Of a DNA stretch of 6,796 nt, positions 1 through 5,920 are shown one piece after another. The notes under the pieces were generated by a model. That model made no database searches, had not been told where the DNA came from, and saw nothing but the letters and a program-made list of their open reading frames with translations. Made by a program: the position numbers and the translations under genes. Origin of the DNA: an uncultured Christensenella sp. (GTDB taxonomy: Bacteria; Bacillota; Clostridia; Christensenellales; DTU072); NCBI GenBank assembly GCA_905210905.1, contig CAJLYQ010000074.1, positions 1-6,796 on the forward strand, read 5' to 3'. How positions within the stretch are numbered: the first letter of the stretch is position 1; every line of letters begins with the position of its first letter.

Positions 1-50
1 GTAAAAAGGGCGGGTAAACGCAAGGCAAGGTTAATATTTTTAATAATATA

Positions 51-88
51 GGCGGTTAAAAATCGGTAAAGCACTTGTTTTAACCGTC
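51..88. repeat. Inverted repeat overlapping the operon -35 box
   Basis: CGGTTAAAA at 53-61 is the exact reverse complement of TTTTAACCG at 78-86. With one G-T wobble and one further G-C pair the arms extend to 51-61 and 78-88, separated by 16 bases. The right arm covers part of the -35 element (75-80) and the start of the spacer, where a repressor would block RNA polymerase. The repeat lies upstream of the expected transcription start, so it would act as DNA and not as an mRNA hairpin. That it is an operator is inference; no cognate regulator is identified. Confidence 0.4.
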
Positions 89-103
89 GGCGTATGTTAC
101 AAT
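75..103 (+). promoter_or_regulatory. Sigma-A promoter of the thrC-trpS operon
   Basis: The -35 element TTGTTT (75-80) and the -10 element TACAAT (98-103) are separated by exactly 17 bp, and a TG dinucleotide one base before the -10 gives an extended -10. Transcription should begin near 109-111, leaving a leader of about 33 nt with the AGGAG ribosome binding site at 131-135. This leader is too short for a T-box or riboswitch. No other convincing promoter is visible before 5152, so this one probably serves all six genes. Confidence 0.75.
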
Positions 104-142
104 AAAGAAAACAATTAAATCTTTAATATAAGGAGTTTATTG

Positions 143-559
143 ATGATTAAAATCATAGAAGGTGCGAAAGGCACGGGCAAAACCAAAAAGATTATCGATT
201 TATCCACTGAAATACTCGGTACCTGCAAAGGCGACATTGTGTTCCTTTCCACGACTACCAGATACAGACAGGAAATCAAACCGCAAATCAAGTTTGTTGA
301 CGCTAAGGAAGTAGGCGTTTGCGGAAAAGAAATGCTTTTCGGTTTTATCAAAGGAATGCTTGCCGCAAACTACGACGTCGAGTACATTTTCATTGACGGA
401 GTATACAAGATTATGGGCGTAGACATCGACAGTCCCGAAATGGCGGAATTGTTTATGCTTCTCGACAAACTCACCGAAGCGAACCACGTTAACTTCGTGC
501 TGACCGTCAGTTGCGCAAAAGAAGAACTTCCGGCGTTTATCGCGAAGTATATTGCGTAA
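143..559 (+). CDS. Small P-loop (Walker-type) ATP-binding protein
   Basis: This 138-residue protein starts almost directly with a nucleotide-binding loop. The Walker A motif GAKGTGKT spans residues 7-14, with K13 and T14 as the phosphate and magnesium ligands. A hydrophobic Walker B strand, YIFID, ends at D85. A later strand, residues 118-124 (FVLTVSC), sits where a sensor residue would fall. There is no signal peptide or membrane segment, so it is likely cytosolic. I chose ATG 143 over the in-frame TTG at 140 because AGGAG (131-135) is then 7 nt away instead of 4. I recall similar short ATPases in many Clostridia, sometimes mislabelled as PilT-like; this is memory, not a search. It lacks helicase or kinase lid motifs, so substrate and partner are unknown. 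It is the first gene of the operon, 15 bp before thrC. Confidence 0.8.
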   Translation: MIKIIEGAKGTGKTKKIIDLSTEILGTCKGDIVFLSTTTRYRQEIKPQIKFVDAKEVGVCGKEMLFGFIKGMLAANYDVEYIFIDGVYKIMGVDIDSPEMAELFMLLDKLTEANHVNFVLTVSCAKEELPAFIAKYIA

Positions 560-574
560 TCAGCGGAGGAACAG

Positions 575-2053
575 ATGGAATTTTATTCTACCAGGGGCGA
601 AGGTCCGGTAAGCGGAGCGCGCGCTATCGTTAACGGCATCGCAAAAGACGGCGGACTGTACGTGCCCGCCGAATTTCCCTTTATTGCGCGTGAAGAACTC
701 GAAGACTTAGTGGGTCTGGATTACTACGAACGCGCGGCGTATATCATTCATAAATATTTAGACGAGTTTTCTTACGAAGAATTGAAGGAATACACCGAAA
801 AGGCGTATTCGAGATTCGACGAGTACCCGGCGCCGCTTACCAAAGTGGACGAAGGCACTTACATAATGGAACTTTGGCACGGACCGACGTACGCGTTCAA
901 AGATATCGCCCTTACGCTTTTGCCGTACTTGCTTACGGGAAGTAAAAAGAAAGAGGGGGACGACAAAAAGACGCTTATACTCGTCGCGACGAGCGGCGAC
1001 ACCGGAAAAGCCGCGCTCGAAGGGTTCAAAGACGTGGAAAACACCGAAATCGTGGTTCTGTACCCGTCCGACGGCGTCAGCGAAATGCAGAAAAAGCAAA
1101 TGACCACCACCGAAGGGCATAATACCCACGTTATCGGCATAAAAGGCAACTTCGACGACGCGCAAAACGCCGTTAAACGCATTTTCGCGAGCAAAGAAAT
1201 GAATGAGAAGTTCGCAGAAGCCGGATACGAACTTTCCAGCGCGAACTCGATTAACTTCGGCAGGCTCGTTCCGCAAATCGTGTATTATTTTTCGGCGTAT
1301 CTCGACCTTCTCTCGGAAGGGGAAATCGAACCCGAAGAACAAATAAACTTCGTCGTTCCTAGCGGTAACTTCGGCAATATCCTTGCCGGTTATTACGCAA
1401 AAAGAATGGGACTTCCGATAAAACAACTCATCGTCGCCAGCAACGAAAACAACGTGCTTACCGAGTTTTTCGAAACCGGACTGTACAACGCGAGAAGAAA
1501 ATTCCATAAAACGATAAGCCCGTCGATGGATATTCTCGTAAGCAGTAACTTGGAAAGACTGGTTTACGAAATGTTAAACAGAGAAAGCGACAAAGTCGTT
1601 TCGTTAATGGAAGAACTTAAAAAAGACGGCGAGTATTCGGTAGACGAAGACACGCTCTACGACGTCGCGCCCGAATTCATCGGTTACTGGAGTTCGGAAG
1701 AAGAAACGAAAAACGTAATCGGCAACGTGTTCGACGAATACGGCTACTTGCTCGACCCCCATACGGCGGTTGCGGTAAGCGCGTTCTTCAAGTTTATGAA
1801 CGACGCGTACGACGAAGCGAGCGCGGTTATTCTCAGCACGGCAAATCCGTACAAATTCCCCCAAAGCGTTCTCGAAGCGGTTTCCGAACAAAAAGAAACC
1901 GACGCGTTCAAGGCGATTAAAAAACTCGAGATGCTCACCGGCGCGGAAATTCCCGAAGGAATAGCGGAACTGAAAAACAAACCCGTTCTGCACGACAAAG
2001 TAGTGGAAATAAAGGATATCGAAGACGCGGTTCTGTCCGCAATCAACGCGTAA
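575..2053 (+). CDS. thrC: Threonine synthase
   Basis: The product is the PLP-dependent enzyme that converts O-phospho-L-homoserine and water to L-threonine and phosphate, the last step of threonine synthesis in the cytosol. The N-terminus carries the YSTRG motif (residues 4-8) of the threonine-synthase N-terminal domain. The PLP-binding lysine is K109 in HGPTYAFKD (102-110). SGDTG (140-144), SSANSINFGR (221-230) and PSGNFGN (262-268) are typical fold-type II PLP and phosphate contacts. At 492 residues it belongs to the long form found in E. coli and yeast, not the roughly 350-residue Bacillus form. The start is set by GGAGG at 565-569, 5 nt before ATG. It is complete with no missing key residue. 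Other threonine genes (hom, thrB) are not in the window. It is 34 bp upstream of trpS. Confidence 0.96.
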   Translation: MEFYSTRGEGPVSGARAIVNGIAKDGGLYVPAEFPFIAREELEDLVGLDYYERAAYIIHKYLDEFSYEELKEYTEKAYSRFDEYPAPLTKVDEGTYIMELWHGPTYAFKDIALTLLPYLLTGSKKKEGDDKKTLILVATSGDTGKAALEGFKDVENTEIVVLYPSDGVSEMQKKQMTTTEGHNTHVIGIKGNFDDAQNAVKRIFASKEMNEKFAEAGYELSSANSINFGRLVPQIVYYFSAYLDLLSEGEIEPEEQINFVVPSGNFGNILAGYYAKRMGLPIKQLIVASNENNVLTEFFETGLYNARRKFHKTISPSMDILVSSNLERLVYEMLNRESDKVVSLMEELKKDGEYSVDEDTLYDVAPEFIGYWSSEEETKNVIGNVFDEYGYLLDPHTAVAVSAFFKFMNDAYDEASAVILSTANPYKFPQSVLEAVSEQKETDAFKAIKKLEMLTGAEIPEGIAELKNKPVLHDKVVEIKDIEDAVLSAINA

Positions 2054-2087
2054 AACGATATTCCGATTTATATAAGGAAGAACGAAA

Positions 2088-3089
2088 ATGATAGGCGAAA
2101 ACAAGATAGTATACAGTGCGGTTCAACCGACCGGGTGTATTACGCTCGGCAACTATATCGGCGCAATCAACAACTGGCTGAAACTTCAGGACGAGTATAA
2201 GAGCATTTTTGCGATAGCGGATCTGCACGCCCTTACAGTAAGACAGGTTCCCGCCGAATACCGCCAAAGAGCGGTGAGTTTCTTCGCGCAGTATCTTGCG
2301 TGCGGAATCGACCCGGAAAAGAGCATAATCTATTTTCAGTCGCACGTTCCGCAACACGCAGAACTTACCTGGATACTTAACTGTTTCACCTATATCGGCG
2401 AAGCGTCGAGAATGACGCAGTTCAAAGACAAATCGGCAAAACACGCGGACAATATCAATATGGGATTGCTGGATTACCCCGTGCTTATGGCGGCGGATAT
2501 TCTGCTGTATCAGACCGACTACGTGCCGGTAGGCATCGACCAGAAACAGCATCTCGAACTGTCGAGAGATCTCGCCGTGCGGTTCAATAACCTGTATTCG
2601 CCCACCTTTACCGTACCCGAAGGGTACATACCGAAACAAGGCGCAAAAGTGTTCTCGCTCCAGGACCCGACCAAAAAAATGAGCAAGTCCGACCCCGACG
2701 TAAACGCGACGGTAAGCCTGATCGACTCGCCCGACGCGATTATGAGAAAATTTAAGCGCGCGGTAACCGACTGCGACGGGTTCATAGCGTACGACGAAAA
2801 AAACAAACCCGGCGTCAGCAACCTGCTTACCATTCTCGAAGCGGTTACCGGAAAAAGCGTGGAAAACTGGGTAAACGAACTCGAAGGCAAAGGATACGCC
2901 GAACTGAAACGCATTACCGGCGAGGCTGTAGTGGAAAAACTTCGCCCCATTCAGGAAAGGTATAACCAAATTATCGGCGACAAAGCGTATATAATGGAAG
3001 TTGCGCAAAAAGGCGCGCTCGAAGCGCAAAAAATCGCAAGAAGAACCCTGAGTAAGGTTTATAAAAAAGTAGGACTGGTTGAGGCGTAA
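2088..3089 (+). CDS. trpS: Tryptophanyl-tRNA synthetase
   Basis: This class I aminoacyl-tRNA synthetase charges tRNA-Trp with tryptophan using ATP. The HIGH-equivalent signature is PTGCITLGNYIGA (residues 14-26), in which TLGN replaces HIGH as usual for TrpRS. The KMSKS loop is intact at 197-201. The region YQTDYVPVGIDQKQHLELSRD (141-161) is the family's conserved tRNA/ATP-binding stretch; DQKQH falls at 151-155. At 333 residues it matches the usual bacterial length of about 330. The ribosome binding site AAGGAAG (2074-2080) is 7 nt before ATG. The stop TAA overlaps the next ATG by one base (TAATG), implying translational coupling. Firmicute trpS genes often have a T-box leader. The 34-bp gap before this one cannot hold a T-box, so expression appears tied to the upstream promoter. 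Confidence 0.97.
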   Translation: MIGENKIVYSAVQPTGCITLGNYIGAINNWLKLQDEYKSIFAIADLHALTVRQVPAEYRQRAVSFFAQYLACGIDPEKSIIYFQSHVPQHAELTWILNCFTYIGEASRMTQFKDKSAKHADNINMGLLDYPVLMAADILLYQTDYVPVGIDQKQHLELSRDLAVRFNNLYSPTFTVPEGYIPKQGAKVFSLQDPTKKMSKSDPDVNATVSLIDSPDAIMRKFKRAVTDCDGFIAYDEKNKPGVSNLLTILEAVTGKSVENWVNELEGKGYAELKRITGEAVVEKLRPIQERYNQIIGDKAYIMEVAQKGALEAQKIARRTLSKVYKKVGLVEA

Positions 3090-3946
3090 TGTTCGGTTAC
3101 GTCGTAATTGATAAACCCAATATACTGATTAAGGACTACCAAACTTACCGTTGTTATTACTGCGGACTGTGCAAGTCGATCGGGAAGAGAACGGGGCAAT
3201 GTATGCGTATGACCCTTAATTACGACATAGTTTTACTCGCTCTGCTCGGGTATAATTACGAAGATAAAGAGCCGATTTTCAAGAAAGGCAGATGCCCCGT
3301 GCATCCGTTAAAAAAAGTCGAGTACGTCGATAACAGTGAAACGCTGGAAAGAATAAGCGACGTCAATACCATACTGGGGTATTACAAACTCGTCGACGAC
3401 GTTATCGACGAAAAAAAGCACAGAGTAATTAAAACGCTCGTTAAAGGATATTATAATAAAGCAAAGAAAAGATTGCCGTCCTTTGCCGAAAGCACCGAGC
3501 GCGGATACGAAAAGTTAAGAGAAAAAGAAAAAGCAAACTGCGACGCAAACACGCTCGCCGAAGCGTTCGGCGAGATCTTAATGCACGCGGCGGACGCGGT
3601 GACCGACAAAGCGGACGCCGATTTCAGACGGTTGCTTTTCTATATAGGTAAGTGGATTTACGTCATCGACGCAATCGACGACCTGAAAGAAGATAAAGAA
3701 AAACATAATTTTAACCCTTTTTTAAGGGATAATCAATCTTCGTTTGATATGGTGAACGAAAAGGCGAAAGCAGAAGCGCGCGTGATAATCTACGACGCTA
3801 TCGACAACGCGACCAAGTCGTATAACGCGATGAAGATTACGATAAGCGAAGGACCGCTTAGCAATATCGTGTACTTAGGACTGAAAAGCCGCGCCGAAAA
3901 AATACTTGAAGGGAGCAACGGAAAATGCCGAAAGATTCGTTTGTAG
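3089..3946 (+). CDS. DUF5685 family protein
   Basis: The N-terminus MFGYV followed by YRCYYCGLCKSIG (residues 20-32) is how I recognise the DUF5685 family, whose function is not established. Visible features are C22, C25 and C28 (CxxCxxC), C38, and RCPVHP (68-73), which together could bind a metal. Two acidic motifs stand out: YYKLVDDVID (98-107), with D103 and D107 spaced as DxxxD, and DAIDDLKED (194-202), with D198 and D202 again DxxxD, followed by NFNPF. These resemble the paired motifs of squalene/phytoene synthases. The rest is mostly helical and charged, with no signal peptide or clear membrane span. GAGG at 3081-3084 precedes the ATG, which overlaps the trpS stop. The 3' end overlaps the next gene by 22 bases. 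The family call is firm; an enzymatic role is only inference. Confidence 0.85.
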   Translation: MFGYVVIDKPNILIKDYQTYRCYYCGLCKSIGKRTGQCMRMTLNYDIVLLALLGYNYEDKEPIFKKGRCPVHPLKKVEYVDNSETLERISDVNTILGYYKLVDDVIDEKKHRVIKTLVKGYYNKAKKRLPSFAESTERGYEKLREKEKANCDANTLAEAFGEILMHAADAVTDKADADFRRLLFYIGKWIYVIDAIDDLKEDKEKHNFNPFLRDNQSSFDMVNEKAKAEARVIIYDAIDNATKSYNAMKITISEGPLSNIVYLGLKSRAEKILEGSNGKCRKIRL

Positions 3947-4593
3947 TGCTGGGAATAGACCGCGACGCGTCCAAAGACGACGCGTACAGAGCGTATAGAG
4001 ATTTACGCAATAAGTACGAAAGTCTGCGCTTCGAGCCCGGCGATACGGGAGCGGACGCTTGCGCTAAAATAGAAGAAATCGACGCCGCGTACGACGACGT
4101 TGTCAGAATTATCGACGAACGCAGTAAAGGAGAAGAAAAAGAAGACACCCGTTCTCGCTTTATTAACGAAAAACTCGACGACGCCGAAGCGAAAATCAGA
4201 AGCGGAGATATCGACGGCGCGCAGAACTCGCTTGACGATTGCACTACGAGAACCGCCCGTTGGCATTACCTTCAATCCGTCGTTTTTTATCGTAAAAACT
4301 GGGCGGGCGACGCACTGAAACAACTCGAACTCGCGTGTAATATGGAGCCCGGCAATAAAAAATACTCCGACGCCAAATCCGCTATGGAAAAACACGTCAA
4401 GGCAAACACCACCGCTCAAAGTAACTCGTTCTACGACAACGGAACCAAAGCGGAAAGAAGTTACGCCGACAGTACGCGCAATAGTTATAACCCGAATTCA
4501 AGGGGTTGCAGCGCGTGCGATGTTTGTAGCGGACTTTTGTGCGCGGACTGCTGCTGCGAATGTATGGGCGGAGATCTGATCTCTTGTTGCTAA
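3925..4593 (+). CDS. DnaJ-like protein lacking HPD, with TPR-like region and Cys-rich tail
   Basis: Residues 5-62 have a J-domain layout: SFVVLGIDRDASKDDAYRAY, a basic helix II, then IEEIDAAYDDVV as helix III. The HPD loop that stimulates DnaK ATPase is absent; after NKY, where HPD is expected, the sequence reads ESLRF (residues 32-36). Residues about 80-155 look like a TPR-type helical repeat (WHYLQSVVFYRKNW at 113-126, then ALKQLELACNMEPGN at 130-144). A polar linker follows, then a tail with 10 cysteines in residues 195-222, including a CCC at 209-211 and a terminal CC. ATG 3925 is supported by AAGGGAG (3909-3915) 9 nt upstream and lies inside the DUF5685 reading frame. Without HPD it probably does not act as a classical DnaK co-chaperone. 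A scaffold or metal/redox role for the tail is inference. Confidence 0.82.
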   Translation: MPKDSFVVLGIDRDASKDDAYRAYRDLRNKYESLRFEPGDTGADACAKIEEIDAAYDDVVRIIDERSKGEEKEDTRSRFINEKLDDAEAKIRSGDIDGAQNSLDDCTTRTARWHYLQSVVFYRKNWAGDALKQLELACNMEPGNKKYSDAKSAMEKHVKANTTAQSNSFYDNGTKAERSYADSTRNSYNPNSRGCSACDVCSGLLCADCCCECMGGDLISCC

Positions 4594-4594
4594 A

Positions 4595-5152
4595 ATGCGC
4601 AAAATAAACGCCAAAGATATAGGAATAAGACTTGCCTTAGCAGGGGTGGGAACGGCTTTAAGCGTAGCGTTCATCGCCCTTTCTTATTATCTGTCTTTTA
4701 TGAGTATGGGTTTTACCGTGCTTACGACCGTCGGTATAATGTGTCCGCTCGCAAAAGATTATTACAGAGAAGGAATTTTAGCGTCGATCGCCGCAGGCGT
4801 AATCGGATTTTTTATAGCAAACGTAAAAATCGTTCCTTACGCAATGGCAAGCGGACTTTACGTCGTGCTTACCGTGTTTTTGTACAACAAAAAAGTAAAC
4901 GTAATACTGCTTACCGTGCTTAAAGCGGCATATTCGTGCCTGATTTTTTGGATTATTTATAAAGTAACGAATATCTTCGTGATAAACTTCGAAAAACTCA
5001 CTTTTTTAACGAAATTTAATGAAATCGGACTGTACGCTATACTGAACGTCGCGTTTTCGATAGCGTTTTTAGTGTACGACGCACTCGTTATTTACGGCTA
5101 CAAATACGCAAAACGTCTTGCCGATAAAGTTATAAAAAACAAGAATAAGTAG
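4595..5152 (+). CDS. Putative polytopic membrane protein, possibly ECF S-component-like fold
   Basis: The 185-residue product has about six hydrophobic segments, near residues 12-35, 37-53, 61-76, 79-97, 102-124 and 143-169, followed by a basic tail (170-185). Basic residues at the N-terminus (MRKINAKD) suggest that end is cytoplasmic. Size, six spans and compact loops resemble energy-coupling-factor S components and related small integral proteins, but I see no substrate-specific motif, so function is unassigned. The ATG lies one base after the preceding TAA and has no good ribosome binding site nearby; the nearest GGAG (4570-4573) is 21 nt away. Translation therefore probably depends on ribosomes finishing the DnaJ-like gene, which argues for a linked role. 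It is the last gene of the operon and ends 5 bp from the convergent arsR-type gene. Confidence 0.75.
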   Translation: MRKINAKDIGIRLALAGVGTALSVAFIALSYYLSFMSMGFTVLTTVGIMCPLAKDYYREGILASIAAGVIGFFIANVKIVPYAMASGLYVVLTVFLYNKKVNVILLTVLKAAYSCLIFWIIYKVTNIFVINFEKLTFLTKFNEIGLYAILNVAFSIAFLVYDALVIYGYKYAKRLADKVIKNKNK

Positions 5153-5157
5153 TTTTT

Positions 5158-5535
5158 TTAAGCAAAAATTCTACCGGCGTTCGACTCCGAACGAGATACT
5201 TTTTCCGACAACGGCACTTCGTCGCGCTCGGTCGCTTTAACCGCGGAATAAAGCACTTCGTTGACGTAGGAATTAGCGACGTTATAGTACATTTCTTTAC
5301 CTTTTCTCGTGCAAGTAACGATTTTTCTGTCTTTTAAGATACGAAGTTGATGAGAAACAGTGCTTTGCCCCAAATGCAAATATTTCGATAAGTCGTTCAC
5401 GTTAAGTTCGCTTACCGATAAAAGGATAATGATTTTTATACGCGTTTCTTGAGAAAAGACCGCAAAAAATTCGCCTATGTCGCGGATTGCGTTGTCTTTG
5501 GGCATATACTGAGATAAAAGTTCTTCGAGCGTCAT
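5158..5535 (-). CDS. ArsR/SmtB-family transcriptional regulator
   Basis: This 125-residue winged-helix regulator has the family layout: an N-terminal helix (FFAVFSQETRIKIIILLS, 23-40), then ELNVNDLSKYL (43-53), the recognition helix region QSTVSHQLRILKDRKIV (56-72) and the wing TRKGKEMYYNV (75-85). It would bind DNA as a dimer in the cytoplasm. The classical alpha-3 metal site ELCVCDL reads ELNVNDL, so both cysteine ligands are asparagine. The only cysteine is in VTC just before the wing, and no alpha-5 DxH...HxxH site is seen. It is therefore unlikely to be a canonical metal sensor. The start has GGAGA 8 nt upstream on the minus strand. It is divergent from the small leucine-rich gene starting at 5637, its likeliest visible target. 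Confidence 0.9.
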   Translation of the reverse strand: MTLEELLSQYMPKDNAIRDIGEFFAVFSQETRIKIIILLSVSELNVNDLSKYLHLGQSTVSHQLRILKDRKIVTCTRKGKEMYYNVANSYVNEVLYSAVKATERDEVPLSEKVSRSESNAGRIFA

Positions 5536-5555
5536 TTGTTGTTCTCCGTTTTTTT

Positions 5556-5584
5556 TTAATAAAATAAGTATAAATCGGTATCAA
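5556..5584 (-). promoter_or_regulatory. Promoter of the ArsR-type gene
   Basis: Read on the minus strand, TTGATA (5584-5579) is followed after 17 bp by TATTAA (5561-5556). This gives 5/6 and 4/6 matches to sigma-A consensus at optimal spacing. Transcription would begin near 5549, just upstream of the GGAGA binding site and the ATG at 5535, leaving a very short leader. Confidence 0.5.
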
Positions 5585-5606
5585 CGGCGAACTTTGTCGC
5601 ATATTG

Positions 5607-5624
5607 TAGAATAAACTCTTATTT
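5607..5624 (+). promoter_or_regulatory. Candidate -10 and operator before the small Leu-rich gene
   Basis: TAGAAT (5607-5612) resembles a -10 element, about 13 nt before the CGGAGG ribosome binding site, but no matching -35 element lies 16-18 bp upstream. Overlapping it is the small inverted repeat AATAA, 4 bases, TTATT (5610-5623). CTTATTT (5618-5624) is also the reverse complement of AAATAAG at 5562-5568, next to the divergent arsR promoter. AT-rich repeats of this kind suit ArsR-family operators, so the regulator may control both directions. The arms are short and the assignment is tentative. Confidence 0.25.
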
Positions 5625-5636
5625 CGGAGGTACGCT

Positions 5637-5780
5637 TTGAACAACAATACGCTGCCGCTGCTTTTACTTTTCCTGTTAAGCGGAAACGACGGAGCAAGCG
5701 ATAATCGAACAATGCTGGCAATGTGCCTGAGTTTGCTCCTTCTTTTCGACGACCCGTCGGGGAATTGCGATACGTTCTAG
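5637..5780 (+). CDS. Small leucine-rich hydrophobic protein (47 aa, TTG start)
   Basis: CGGAGG (5625-5630) is a near-ideal Shine-Dalgarno sequence 6 nt before TTG at 5637. An in-frame stop at 5607 leaves no ATG or GTG upstream, and the frame runs 47 codons to TAG (5778-5780). The peptide has 13 leucines and two hydrophobic blocks, LPLLLLFLL (6-14) and MLAMCLSLLLLF (26-37), split by a polar Gly/Asn/Asp linker. The halves look duplicated: LPLLLLFLLSGNDG (6-19) parallels LSLLLLFDDPSGNCD (31-45). The blocks are short for full membrane spans, so it may be membrane-associated or oligomeric. It is divergent from the ArsR-type gene. It could instead be a leader peptide, given the hairpins at 5797-5843, but no regulated gene or U-run follows closely. 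I do not recognise a named family. Confidence 0.6.
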   Translation: MNNNTLPLLLLFLLSGNDGASDNRTMLAMCLSLLLLFDDPSGNCDTF

Positions 5781-5796
5781 GGGCTCCGACCACACG

Positions 5797-5843
5797 GCAA
5801 CGCCGAGCGTTGCATCTCATTACGCAACAAGTGTAGTGCTTGT
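5797..5843 (+). repeat. Hairpin with competing alternative pairing downstream of the small gene
   Basis: GCAACGC (5797-5803), loop CGA, GCGTTGC (5807-5813) forms a perfect 7-bp stem. The right arm's GTTGC (5809-5813) can instead pair with GCAAC at 5824-5828 across a 10-nt loop, so the two forms exclude each other. A further weak stem ACAAG (5827-5831) with CTTGT (5839-5843) overlaps the second form. No T-run follows, so it is not a standard intrinsic terminator. It may stabilise the 3' end of the small-gene transcript or act as a switch; both are inference. Confidence 0.5.
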
Positions 5844-5920
5844 ATAAGTTCATCGAACGACAGAAGTTAATAGTATAGAGTTAAGACGAAGCGGAATAAG
5901 CAAAGAATTACCACCTTATA

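Noticed and set aside
1..142. Tail of an upstream gene or a T-box leader before the P-loop ATPase gene
   Set aside because: No open frame with coding character enters from the left, and the predicted leader of about 33 nt is far too short for a T-box.
758..1507. Minus-strand frame opposite thrC (about 249 codons)
   Set aside because: Same shadow composition; thrC on the plus strand has all its catalytic motifs intact.
2043..3029. Long open frame on the minus strand opposite trpS (about 328 codons)
   Set aside because: It mirrors a clearly real trpS, is rich in Phe, Arg, Val and His as expected for an antisense shadow of this codon usage, and has no supporting ribosome binding site or family motif.
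3715..3728. CCCTT-TTTT-AAGGG hairpin inside the DUF5685 gene as a terminator
   Set aside because: It lies in the middle of an intact reading frame (encoding NPFLRD), has only a 5-bp stem and is not followed by a T-run.
4571..4583. GAGATC-T-GATCTC near-palindrome at the end of the DnaJ-like gene
   Set aside because: It encodes conserved-looking tail residues and has a 1-base centre, so it cannot form a stable RNA hairpin with full arms; probably chance.
5134..5158. AAAAAAC (5134-5140) pairing with GTTTTTT (5152-5158) between the convergent genes, as a bidirectional terminator
   Set aside because: The stem has one G-C pair and an 11-nt loop, too weak to call a terminator, although the T-run after the stop may help.
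5581..5853. Minus-strand frame of about 90 codons opposite the small Leu-rich gene
   Set aside because: The ATG at 5853 has no purine-rich site upstream on its strand, and the product is Arg- and Cys-rich without pattern. The plus-strand frame has a near-ideal ribosome binding site.
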